Counted from the stretch's first letter, positions 1-6,984 are shown. The stretch: 9,735 bases of DNA from Muribaculaceae bacterium (GCA_021443235.1 JABUUJ010000013.1:39268-49002); one strand, 5' to 3'. Notes: a model not told the origin generated them from the letters alone. Numbers and translations: made by a program.

Positions 1-2525
1 GATGGCATTGATGCCTCGTCGCCCTTCATCGCGGTAACGGTGAAGAAGTACTCGGTGCCAGGCTTCAGGCCCTCGATGTGGGCTGTGGGCAGCGTTGTGG
101 TGATGGGGGCAAGCGTGGTGCGCGTTTCCTCGCCGCCATACACTGCCTTTAGGTCGTCGATATATAGTGTGCCGCTGCCTGTCGACTCGCTAAAGGTGAT
201 GCGCAGCGCGTCGACGTCGGGCGGGAAGTTGCTGATGGTTGTCGTGGTGCCGCCTTTCTCGGTGCACACGGGCAGTGAGCCGAGCATGCCGTAGCAGCCG
301 TGGGCGTAGTAGTCGATGAGCAGTCGCGCGCCGGCGTCGCTGGTGTGTGCGCGGTGCCAGAACGTAAACGAGCGCACTGTGCCGCGGTCCATCACTGGTG
401 TGGCGATGTAGTTGCCGTTGACCATTCTGAGTGAAGGTGCCGCCTTGCCCACATAGGATGTTGTTGAGTAGAATGTAGATGAGTTGGTGGGCCAGATGGC
501 TATTTTGTTGTCGAAGGCCTCGGTGGTCTCGGTTGTGCCTTTGAGCCGACGGCTCTCAAGGTTGACTTCATAGCTTGTCGCGCCGTCGACGGGTGTCCAC
601 GATGCTGTGAAGCTGGTCTCGGCCACGTTGGTGGCCTCAAGGCCAGTGGGAATCACATATTTGTGTGTGATTTCGCCTGTGAGGACTGCTATCTCGTTGG
701 AGTAGAGGCTCGATGAATGGCCGGTCTCGACCATTACGGCATAGTAATATTGGGTGTTGGGGTCAAGACCCGTGACGGTTGCGCTGGTGACGTTGCCCAC
801 GTTGCGTGCGTCATAGCCAGGCACAGCGGTGACCGACTCGCCGTCGCGGGTATAGACGTGCAGGCGATAGTTCTGTGCCTCGTCGCTCATGAGCCAGTGG
901 GCTGTGAACGATCGTGGAGTGACGTCGGTAGCGTCGGTGGCTGTGGTAGCTGTAGCTGGTGTTGCTCCGCCGTGCACCTTGAAGGTGATGGTGCCGTCGG
1001 GCAGTTCGGTAATGTCGGTGATGGGGCAGTTGACAACCTCGCGATTCCAGCGTTGCAGGCAAGGCTGGGTGGTGTTGTCGATGGTGGTGATGCTGTTGCT
1101 GCCGGGGAAGGCGTCGCCAGCTCGTGTGGCCTCGCTTTGGGTGTTGTCGGCCTCAAGGATGTCGACGTGCTGGTGACTGGCGTCGTTGTTCACGGTGTGC
1201 ATGCTCCACACGCCTGGCTCATAGTCGATGTGCCACACAAGCATGCCGTGACCGGGGATATAGCTGTCCCAGCCGCAGCGCTGCCGGTTCTCAATGAGGA
1301 AAAACTCGTTGGGATCGCTGGTGGCAATGATGTAGCCCTCGTTGCGGCTGCTCAGTGGGGCAAGGGTTGCGTCGATGGGTCCTGTGATGGGTGTGGGGTC
1401 GCACCATTGCAATGCCTGTCGCGAGAATATCTCGAGCATCGGCGGTGTGCAGCCGTTGTTGTTAAACGGGCCTTGGTCGAGCAGTGTCCATGCGCCTGGG
1501 GTGAATGGAGCTGGGTTTACTGTGGCTGTGGCGTAGAGGTCGGGGAGGCCGAGTACGTGGGCAAACTCGTGGCAGAAGGCGCCTATGCCGTCGGGATGGC
1601 CGGCCGTGGTGCTGGTCATAATCCACTCGTTGGTGCACGCATAGTGTCGCAGCACCTTGCCGTCGTGGGTGGGAGCGTAGGTGAGGTCGGCCGAGTGCGG
1701 CCACACGGTATCGGGGCCTCCGCCGGTTGCCTCGCCCAGTCCGGCGTAGAACAGGAACACGTTGTCGATGATACCGTCATTGTCGCGGTCATATTCGCTG
1801 AAGTCAATCAGCTTGTCGAGCAAGGCGCAGGCGTCGGTCACCATTTGGGTGGCTGTCATGCCGTCGCGGCCGCTAACGTTGGCGCCATAGTAGGCCATGT
1901 TGTGGGGCAGGGTGACAGGGCCGAAAACGTCGAACTGTGGGTCAAACCGGCCGTCGGACGACGCGAGGAAGTAGTCGCGGGCGCTGCCTGTGCCGCCATA
2001 GTCGCTGAAGCCCTGCTCGTTGAGCATGCGCGAGAAGTAGTCGTGGGGATTGCTTAGCCTGAATTTAACATCCTGGTACTCGACCAAGATTACTAATGCT
2101 TTTTGCTTGCCCAGGGTGGGGAAGGTGGCGTTGGGTGCCAGCCCTGGTCCTCGGCGTGGGCCATTAGTGGCCGCCATTGTCATCGACTGCAGCATCTCGT
2201 CGCGGTCAATGGTGGCAAGGAATCTGGTGGCATCAGTGCTTCGGCTGGCCATGTTGGTGGCGCGATGTTGCGACGCCACGGGCATGCCGTCGTCGCCAGG
2301 GCATGCAAAGTAGTAGTTGCCGTCCTCATGGGTGAGGAGGTGGCCGTCTTCGCTCAGATAGTAGTGGAAAAACTCGTCGCCCGCAAGGCGTATGTTCAGT
2401 GTGGTGCCGTCGGCTTGCGTCAGCGTCATCACACCCTTACGGGCCGGAAGCGCATTTGCGGCAATGCTCACTAAAACCAGTAGGACTACCACCAATGCCG
2501 TTTTCAAATATCTCTCTATAAGCAT
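1..2525 (-). CDS. Secreted M6-family zinc metalloprotease with fibronectin-type modules (3' end cut by window edge)
   Basis: 841 complete codons are visible, from ATG at 2525 to the window edge, with no stop. Residues 1-25 form a signal peptide with a hydrophobic core and the cleavage site ANA|LP. The catalytic region carries the zinc motif HEFAHVLGLPDLY (residues 319-331: zinc ligands H319 and H323, catalytic E320). Other M6/immune-inhibitor-A hallmarks are ARDYFLASSDGRF (about 185-197), a calcium-type loop DRDNDGIID (246-254), GAWTLLDQGPFNNNG (about 340-354), and FLIENRQRCGWD with GMLVWHID (about 406-432). A fibronectin III-like domain follows (about 523-617). A second one (about 624-841) appears to be interrupted by a jelly-roll-like segment. 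The enzyme should act outside the cytoplasm on proteins. A T9SS sorting domain beyond the window is plausible but not seen. The large open frames on the plus strand here are GC-rich antisense shadows. The family call is firm; the substrate is unknown. Confidence 0.93.
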   Translation of the reverse strand, partial: MLIERYLKTALVVVLLVLVSIAANALPARKGVMTLTQADGTTLNIRLAGDEFFHYYLSEDGHLLTHEDGNYYFACPGDDGMPVASQHRATNMASRSTDATRFLATIDRDEMLQSMTMAATNGPRRGPGLAPNATFPTLGKQKALVILVEYQDVKFRLSNPHDYFSRMLNEQGFSDYGGTGSARDYFLASSDGRFDPQFDVFGPVTLPHNMAYYGANVSGRDGMTATQMVTDACALLDKLIDFSEYDRDNDGIIDNVFLFYAGLGEATGGGPDTVWPHSADLTYAPTHDGKVLRHYACTNEWIMTSTTAGHPDGIGAFCHEFAHVLGLPDLYATATVNPAPFTPGAWTLLDQGPFNNNGCTPPMLEIFSRQALQWCDPTPITGPIDATLAPLSSRNEGYIIATSDPNEFFLIENRQRCGWDSYIPGHGMLVWHIDYEPGVWSMHTVNNDASHQHVDILEADNTQSEATRAGDAFPGSNSITTIDNTTQPCLQRWNREVVNCPITDITELPDGTITFKVHGGATPATATTATDATDVTPRSFTAHWLMSDEAQNYRLHVYTRDGESVTAVPGYDARNVGNVTSATVTGLDPNTQYYYAVMVETGHSSSLYSNEIAVLTGEITHKYVIPTGLEATNVAETSFTASWTPVDGATSYEVNLESRRLKGTTETTEAFDNKIAIWPTNSSTFYSTTSYVGKAAPSLRMVNGNYIATPVMDRGTVRSFTFWHRAHTSDAGARLLIDYYAHGCYGMLGSLPVCTEKGGTTTTISNFPPDVDALRITFSESTGSGTLYIDDLKAVYGGEETRTTLAPITTTLPTAHIEGLKPGTEYFFTVTAMKGDEASMP

Positions 2526-2605
2526 TATTACCACATGTAATTATTTGAAAATCAACAATGTGTCTTGGCTATGTGTGCCCGAGTCGCGTGTGAGGAAACG
2601 TTGCT

Positions 2606-2624
2606 TTTTGACGTATGGTCAAAA
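2606..2624. repeat. Inverted repeat TTTTGAC-N5-GTCAAAA in metalloprotease leader
   Basis: Two perfect 7-bp arms (2606-2612 and 2618-2624) flank the 5-nt spacer GTATG. The repeat lies about 20-45 bp downstream of the candidate -7 element and about 80 bp before the metalloprotease start codon. It could be an operator for a dimeric regulator or a weak hairpin in the 5' leader. Function is inferred from position only; the dyad itself is seen directly. Confidence 0.5.
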
Positions 2625-2645
2625 CACTTTGTCGCTTAAAACATA

Positions 2646-2653
2646 CAAAATTA
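2646..2653 (-). promoter_or_regulatory. Candidate Bacteroidetes promoter -7 element for the M6 metalloprotease gene
   Basis: The minus strand reads TAATTTTG, a perfect fit to the Bacteroidetes -7 consensus TAnnTTTG. No good TTTG -33 box is present 19-21 bp upstream; that region is an A/T run. Transcription would start near 2638-2642 and give a leader of about 115 nt. An A/T-rich region produces this 8-mer by chance fairly easily, so the call rests on its placement. Confidence 0.45.
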
Positions 2654-2705
2654 GTCATTTTATTTTAATTTAAGGTGTTAAAAGAATGAAAAAATATATA
2701 ATATG

Positions 2706-2735
2706 CAACTTTTCCTCACTTTTTGTCACTTTTTC
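2706..2735 (-). repeat. Three 10-bp-phased A-tracts upstream of metalloprotease promoter
   Basis: On the plus strand ACTTTT recurs at 2708, 2718 and 2728, exactly one helical turn apart; the last two units share the nine bases TCACTTTTT. On the minus strand these are AAAAGT tracts about 55-85 bp upstream of the -7 candidate. Phased A-tracts bend DNA and can act as upstream promoter elements. The repeat is directly seen; the promoter role is inferred. Confidence 0.5.
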
Positions 2736-2780
2736 TGCATAATTATCCCAACCCTAACAAGGCGTAGCAGACTTGTCAGA

Positions 2781-2801
2781 GGTGGTGTAAAACACACCAC
2801 T
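2781..2801 (-). terminator. Second hairpin downstream of ATPase gene
   Basis: Perfect 7-bp arms (2782-2788 and 2794-2800) flank a 5-nt loop, with a possible G-T closing pair at 2781/2801. It follows the first hairpin after the ATPase stop. It lacks a T-run on the minus strand, so it may stabilise the 3' end of the transcript rather than terminate it. Confidence 0.35.
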
Positions 2802-2812
2802 ATCACCGAAAC

Positions 2813-2832
2813 TTGCCTCTATTTAGAGGCGA
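2813..2832 (-). terminator. Hairpin just after ATPase stop codon, possible terminator
   Basis: A perfect 6-bp stem (GCCTCT at 2815-2820, AGAGGC at 2825-2830) with a 4-nt loop, extended by a wobble and an A-T pair, begins about 5 nt after the TGA stop of the ATPase gene. The downstream minus-strand bases (AAGTTTCGG) have only a short T-run, so this is a weak intrinsic terminator at best. Confidence 0.45.
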
Positions 2833-2836
2833 AGAG

Positions 2837-4261
2837 TCATGAGTTGAACAAGTCGTTCATTGTTATCTCGCTATTAACAATGCTGTTGTGCTTTCCGTTG
2901 CTGAGGCCAAATGTTGTTACAAATGTGTGGAGCAGTCCTTTTTTGTTTTTTGTTACCTCGTTAAAGACGCTCATGCGGATTCTCAGCGCCATGGCATATT
3001 CGTTGCTTATGTTAAATGTTGACTGGCTGAACTTCATTTCGCACAGGTGAATCATCCTGTCGGCTCGTTCTATAAGCATGTCTATTTGTGCCCCTTTGTG
3101 CTCGTCTGTTGACTCACATTTCCAAGTATAAACAGATGTGCTGATTCCTGAGATACCCAGTGCTTTCTTGATTTGCATGTGATGTTGCATGCAAATAAGC
3201 TCAAATGTTAGCCCCATCCATGCCGATACGCTTGGGCTGTCAAGGTGATGCGTGAACCAGTTGATATCAAGCGTCCGATCGTTTTCAATGAATTTAAAGT
3301 AGAATAGAGTGTAGAAATCAATAAGGCGGTAAATGGTAGCGCTCTTTTTACCGAAAATAGCTCGTTGCGCAATAAACTCGCATTCTTCAAGATTTTTCAG
3401 TATTGTGTTAAGTCGTGCTCCATTAACCGAACAGTGTTGTGCAATTTCTTTTTTTGTTAAGCCATCTTTGTGGCCATTTAGTAGTCGTACCACAGCAATG
3501 TAGGAATCAACATGCTTAAACAGCGCACAGTAAAGTTCGTCATATTCTTTTCGCAACGCACCATTGGGGTTAAAACACAGTAAATCAATATTCTGTGCAA
3601 TGCTAAGTTGTGGGTCAATAAGGCTCAAATAGAATGGGACACCACCAGTAAACATATAACACTGCAATATCTGCAAGCGGTCATTGGCAAACCCAATTGA
3701 GTGCAGGTATTCTTCGGTTTCCTTTAGGGTAAATGGTGATAGGTAAACCCGTGTCGTGATTCGATTATGCAGACCGCCTTGGTTCTCAATCAGTTTGTCG
3801 GCCATCCATGAGGTCGCCGACCCCGATGCTATGAGTACAATATCGTATCGGCGGTTTGCCCACCCGTTCCAGAAATTCTCAAGAGCGCTCACAAAATCGC
3901 TTCGCTGTGTGTCGATCCACGGCATCTCGTCAATAAAAATGATTTTTTTCCTGTCGCTGTGTAGTGTGACAAGGTATTCTTCCAGGACATCAAATGCATC
4001 GTACCAGTTGGTCAACGTGTGTCTCTTGCCCGAATAGCGATGTAATGCTTTGGCAAAATTGCGCAGTTGAACTTTTGTTGAGACATTATGGCCTCCAACA
4101 AACGAGAAATCGTATTTATAGTTAAAGAACTGATCAACGAGAAATGTCTTGCCGATGCGACGTCGGCCACACACAGTGACAAATTCAGAGCGATTAGACT
4201 CAATGCACTTCTGTAACTGAGCACACTCTTTCTCTCGAGCGATAAGGACTGGCGATTTCAT
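2837..4261 (-). CDS. AAA-type ATP-binding protein of the archaeal-ATPase/DUF234 family (COG1672-like)
   Basis: This protein is 474 aa from the ATG at 4261. Residues 10-45 carry the REKE lead-in and the Walker A motif GRRRIGKT (32-39). Walker B is IIFIDEMPW (107-115, D111 E112), followed by a sensor-1-like segment LIASGSATSWM (143-153). A winged-helix segment lies at about 266-300 (GLTKKEIAQHCSVN). The C-terminal part has the family signature YRLIDFYTLFYFKFI (311-325) and a PD-(D/E)XK-like pattern: E354, D394, and E408-M409-K410. Family members are cytoplasmic P-loop ATPases related to STAND/Orc-type folds; their role in Bacteroidetes is unknown. A longer frame opens at TTG 4285, but that TTG sits inside the -7 promoter element, so the ATG is preferred. 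G+C is low: samples 3301-3360 and 4081-4140 count 22/60 and 21/60. This suggests acquisition by transfer. The family is clear; nuclease activity is unproven. Confidence 0.92.
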   Translation of the reverse strand: MKSPVLIAREKECAQLQKCIESNRSEFVTVCGRRRIGKTFLVDQFFNYKYDFSFVGGHNVSTKVQLRNFAKALHRYSGKRHTLTNWYDAFDVLEEYLVTLHSDRKKIIFIDEMPWIDTQRSDFVSALENFWNGWANRRYDIVLIASGSATSWMADKLIENQGGLHNRITTRVYLSPFTLKETEEYLHSIGFANDRLQILQCYMFTGGVPFYLSLIDPQLSIAQNIDLLCFNPNGALRKEYDELYCALFKHVDSYIAVVRLLNGHKDGLTKKEIAQHCSVNGARLNTILKNLEECEFIAQRAIFGKKSATIYRLIDFYTLFYFKFIENDRTLDINWFTHHLDSPSVSAWMGLTFELICMQHHMQIKKALGISGISTSVYTWKCESTDEHKGAQIDMLIERADRMIHLCEMKFSQSTFNISNEYAMALRIRMSVFNEVTKNKKGLLHTFVTTFGLSNGKHNSIVNSEITMNDLFNS

Positions 4262-4282
4262 TATTTCGGTGTTTTTGGGAGA

Positions 4283-4314
4283 CAAAGATAATGTTTTTTT
4301 GGGGTGATGTCAAG
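4283..4314 (-). promoter_or_regulatory. Promoter of the ATPase gene (-33 CTTG, -7 TATCTTTG)
   Basis: On the minus strand CTTG (4314-4311) is followed by a 20-bp spacer and TATCTTTG (4290-4283), which perfectly matches the Bacteroidetes -7 consensus TAnnTTTG; the -33 box differs from TTTG at one base. Transcription would start near 4275-4279, giving a short A-rich leader before the ATG at 4261. This is the best-matched promoter in the window. Confidence 0.7.
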
Positions 4315-4320
4315 GATTTT

Positions 4321-4378
4321 GTCTTGAAATCAGACTTTTTTAGCATTTTTTTGTCTCAAAAAAGTCGGTTTTCGAGAC
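4321..4378. repeat. Cluster of overlapping inverted repeats upstream of ATPase promoter
   Basis: GACTTTTTT (4333-4341) and AAAAAAGTC (4358-4366) form a perfect 9-bp inverted repeat with a 16-nt gap. GTCT/AGAC (4321-4324 and 4332-4335) and GTCTC/GAGAC (4353-4357 and 4374-4378) form further dyads, and GTCT recurs 32 bp apart. The cluster abuts the -33 box on its upstream side. It may be a regulator-binding region or a mutually exclusive hairpin set; homopolymer runs make chance pairing easier. Confidence 0.5.
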
Positions 4379-4463
4379 GGAATCGTTGTTTTCTCACTTG
4401 TATTTTCATTTTTCATATATGGCACGATAGCATAGATTTTATGATTTTCCGTGGGAAGTGGCT

Positions 4464-4506
4464 ATAAAAGCCCGGCGTGCCTGTGTGTGGCGCGCCGGGC
4501 TTTTAT
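4464..4506 (-). terminator. Strong rho-independent terminator after the PorZ-like gene
   Basis: The arms ATAAAAGCCCGGCGTGCC (4464-4481) and 4489-4506 pair over 18 bp with one G-T wobble, closing a 7-nt loop TGTGTGT. The minus strand ends the stem in CTTTTAT, 25 nt after the TAA stop of the gene at 4531. A-tract and T-tract flank both sides, so it would also stop plus-strand transcripts. Confidence 0.92.
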
Positions 4507-4530
4507 GGTGGGGGTGTGATGTGCTGTGGC

Positions 4531-6906
4531 TTACTTGATGATGCGTATTTGGGTCACGGCCTTGTCGCTGAGGGTTTCCTCGGTGGGGCCTGCATACACA
4601 TAGTAGGTGCCTGTCTTGTGGCGCTCGCCTGTGGTGGGGTCGCAACCGTCCCAGCGCACCGACGTGCCCTGGGCCTGCATCGTTGCCACCACGTTACCAT
4701 GGCGGTCGGTGATCTTGACAAACGAGTTGCTCACGAGGTTGCTGATGGTAATCATGCCTGTGAAGTCGGGCTTGACAGGGTTGGGGTAGGCCTGAGTTCC
4801 GCTGTAGTCCTCAACGGTCGACTTGACATCCATAAGGAATTCGGCGATGCCGTTGCTGGTGACAAACATCACCGAGTTGCGGTTAGGAATGGGGCAGATG
4901 CTGTAAATCATGTTAGAGGGCAAAGCGCTGTTGTTCATGTCCCACGAACCTAAAATTTGGTTTGACTCGGCGTTAACCAGATACACGCCCTGTGTGGACG
5001 TGCCTATCCACTTGCGGTTGAGGCTGTCGACAGCGATGGTGATGATATCTTCGCCCTCGAGGAACACCGCTGCCTGCGAGCTTGTCGAGGTGTTGATTTT
5101 CACGTTGTGGATGCGGAAATTGTCGCTAAATGCCTCACGGGCGTTAAGATAGAATAAGCCCGATGATGTGCCCACCCAGATGTTGCCGATGCGGTCTGAC
5201 GCCAGGCAGCGCAGATATTGCCATGCGAAGTTGACGCCGTCGTCATCATAGAGCTTGCTGTAGATGGCAAACTTGGGATTGGTGTTGTAAACGTCTCCCT
5301 CGTTGTCCCAGAACATGATGTTTCCACCCCAAGCACCAGTGGTGAAGCACTTGATGTCGGTGCCTTCGGCCACGGCGATAGCAGAGCGCTTGTTGTTGCC
5401 GGTTACGTCTTTTACGTTGGCAGGCACAACCCAGTCGTTAACGCTGAGGTCGGGTTTGTGGAATTTCTCCTTTGGGAGGCAAATCACATAAGGACCTTCC
5501 GAAGCCGGACGGAATGGTTGCACTCCCCACAGGTTGCCGCAAGTGTCGAGTGCGATGGCGTTCATGAAGGTAATGGGTGCATTCTGGTAGCCATTGATGG
5601 GCGAGTTGTCGCGTCCGTCATACTGGGTGCGCACTGTGTCGTCAACGACGTGTGATATTATGCCAAAGTATTTCTTGGTTTTATCGGTGCTTGTATAACT
5701 TGCGCCACGAGTACTGAATAAATAAGAGCATTTCTTTCCTTTCTCAAAAGCCAGCCAATAGTTGCCATTGTTGCTAACTTTTCCCACTGGAGTTGCGTTT
5801 CTCCACGTTGCGCCGTCGTATGACCATATTTCAGTCTGCACTCCGCTATATTTAGAAATGAAGGCGTTGTCGGTGGTGCGGCAAACATAGAATTTGCCGT
5901 CGCCGGGATTGTATGCGCTGTAGAAGGCGTTTTCGGTGATGCCCTCGCCATTAGGTGTGTAGTAAGGCGTCTTTCCCTTGATGTGCAGTCCGTTGTCGCC
6001 CAGTGCCCAGATTGTGCCGTCCTGCGAGGGGTGCATTGAGTAGAACTCCTTGGATGCGCTCACCTTGGTGGCGGTGAGGCCCTTGCTGTCAAATGTGTAA
6101 TAGAACGAGTTGACCTTGAAGTTGGCGATAAACCCGGTGGGGGTGTGCTGCACATTGGCGCAGGTGCCGCCAGCAATAAGTGTGCTGGTGAACACGGGGT
6201 CCTGGCTGTCGGCGTCAAGAGCCACGCGAGTGAGTCCCTCGCCGCTCATCACGAAGAACGCCGAGTCGTTAATGGCCTCAAAGCTTGGTAACGTGAATGT
6301 TAAGTCGGAAGGAACAAACTGGTTAAAGTTGTCGTGGTATTTGCGCGCGTCGTAGTAGATTTCAGAGCCTTTGGCCACAAACAGAAAGTCGCCCATCTGC
6401 ACGGCCGATGTGAGTCCGCCACTATAGTAGTAGGTATCAACAACTTGTAGCGTGCGGTCGTCAATGATGACGAGTCCAAACTGTGTGGCGAGATAGGCTT
6501 TGCCACCAGCAAATGTGACGTCGTTGATGGCCTTCGGGCCATTGTAAACCACATCCTTGAGGTCGGGGATGTTGACCACGCTGCCGTTGGCGCGCACTAC
6601 ATCGATGTTGGAGTTATTGTAGGTGATAAGCAGGTAGTTGCTATCGTAGTTGTAGTAGCAACCAGTCACTATGAAGTCTGACGCACCGTGTTCACGGTCA
6701 AGAGTTGCAACGGTCAAGGTTTCCTTGTCAAAAGTGAACATTGTGTTTCCAGATTGGAAGAATACCTTGTTGCCGGCATCGATGAGGTTTGCTGCGCCGC
6801 TACCCAGATACTTGGGGTGCATTACCCATTGGCCGGTGACTTGGGCGTTTGCCACTATTGCCACGAGGGCAACGATAATGAGTGAAAATTTCTTTATCAT
6901 ATTCAT
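4531..6906 (-). CDS. porZ: PorZ-like T9SS attachment-complex protein: two-component-regulator-type beta-propellers plus Por C-terminal sorting domain
   Basis: This protein is 791 aa from the ATG at 6906. The signal peptide is MNMIKKFSLIIVALVAIVANA, with mature Gln22. The first propeller shows PorZ-type strands such as YLLITYNNSNIDVV and KAYLATQFGLVII. Later propeller repeats of the two-component-regulator type are GNIWVGTSSGLFYL (about 572-586) and RKWIGTSTQGVYL (about 631-643). The last 95 residues form a Por/T9SS sorting domain (AYPNPVKPDFTGMITI, then SFVKITDRHGNVV, RWDG, KTGTYYVYA and a basic IRIIK end). In characterised Bacteroidetes, PorZ sits on the cell surface with PorU, PorV and PorQ and helps deliver A-LPS for cargo anchoring. 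The length is close to known PorZ. The gene is single, with its own promoter and terminator. A TTG further upstream (6939) lies inside the promoter. A different surface propeller protein with a T9SS tail is the alternative. Confidence 0.8.
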   Translation of the reverse strand: MNMIKKFSLIIVALVAIVANAQVTGQWVMHPKYLGSGAANLIDAGNKVFFQSGNTMFTFDKETLTVATLDREHGASDFIVTGCYYNYDSNYLLITYNNSNIDVVRANGSVVNIPDLKDVVYNGPKAINDVTFAGGKAYLATQFGLVIIDDRTLQVVDTYYYSGGLTSAVQMGDFLFVAKGSEIYYDARKYHDNFNQFVPSDLTFTLPSFEAINDSAFFVMSGEGLTRVALDADSQDPVFTSTLIAGGTCANVQHTPTGFIANFKVNSFYYTFDSKGLTATKVSASKEFYSMHPSQDGTIWALGDNGLHIKGKTPYYTPNGEGITENAFYSAYNPGDGKFYVCRTTDNAFISKYSGVQTEIWSYDGATWRNATPVGKVSNNGNYWLAFEKGKKCSYLFSTRGASYTSTDKTKKYFGIISHVVDDTVRTQYDGRDNSPINGYQNAPITFMNAIALDTCGNLWGVQPFRPASEGPYVICLPKEKFHKPDLSVNDWVVPANVKDVTGNNKRSAIAVAEGTDIKCFTTGAWGGNIMFWDNEGDVYNTNPKFAIYSKLYDDDGVNFAWQYLRCLASDRIGNIWVGTSSGLFYLNAREAFSDNFRIHNVKINTSTSSQAAVFLEGEDIITIAVDSLNRKWIGTSTQGVYLVNAESNQILGSWDMNNSALPSNMIYSICPIPNRNSVMFVTSNGIAEFLMDVKSTVEDYSGTQAYPNPVKPDFTGMITISNLVSNSFVKITDRHGNVVATMQAQGTSVRWDGCDPTTGERHKTGTYYVYAGPTEETLSDKAVTQIRIIK

Positions 6907-6936
6907 TCTTTTAATCTTTACGTGCATAGTAGGGTG

Positions 6937-6952
6937 CAAATTTACTAATTTG
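6937..6952 (-). promoter_or_regulatory. Candidate promoter -7 element and overlapping dyad for the PorZ-like gene
   Basis: The minus strand reads TAAATTTG (6944-6937), a perfect TAnnTTTG match, about 31 bp before the ATG at 6906. The same bases form one arm of a dyad, CAAATT-N4-AATTTG (6937-6952), which could be an operator. No clear TTTG -33 box lies 19-21 bp upstream. The TTG start of a longer frame (6939) falls inside this element. Confidence 0.55.
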
Positions 6953-6969
6953 TTGCCATATGCGCGTAA

Positions 6970-6984
6970 TTTTCGGCCCGAAAA
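6970..6984. repeat. Near-perfect palindrome TTTTCGG-C-CCGAAAA upstream of PorZ-like promoter
   Basis: Two 7-bp arms flank a single central base. The site lies about 26 bp upstream of the -7 candidate, overlapping or just above where a -33 box would be. The position fits a transcription-factor operator; no other copy was noticed in the window. The role is inferred. Confidence 0.4.

Larger units (their letters stand above)
2526..2836. other. 311-bp AT-rich intergenic region between ATPase and metalloprotease genes
   Basis: No gene was found here on either strand. Read in the minus direction after the ATPase stop, it holds two hairpins (2813-2832 and 2781-2801), three AAAAGT tracts spaced exactly 10 bp apart (2706-2735), an A/T run, a perfect TAnnTTTG element (2646-2653), and an inverted repeat in the presumed leader (2606-2624) before the metalloprotease ATG at 2525. 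These are listed separately. Confidence 0.7.

Noticed and set aside
717..2057. A 446-codon open frame on the plus strand
   Set aside because: It lies wholly antisense to the M6 metalloprotease. Its composition is rich in Val, Gly, Ala and Cys, as expected from reading GC-rich codons backwards, and it shows no recognisable motif, while the minus frame has clear catalytic motifs.
2837..4261. Restriction, toxin-antitoxin or CRISPR-type defence island around the ATPase
   Set aside because: No partner gene, methyltransferase, small toxin or repeat-spacer array was found next to it; it is alone between terminator-like structures. A defence role remains only a possibility.
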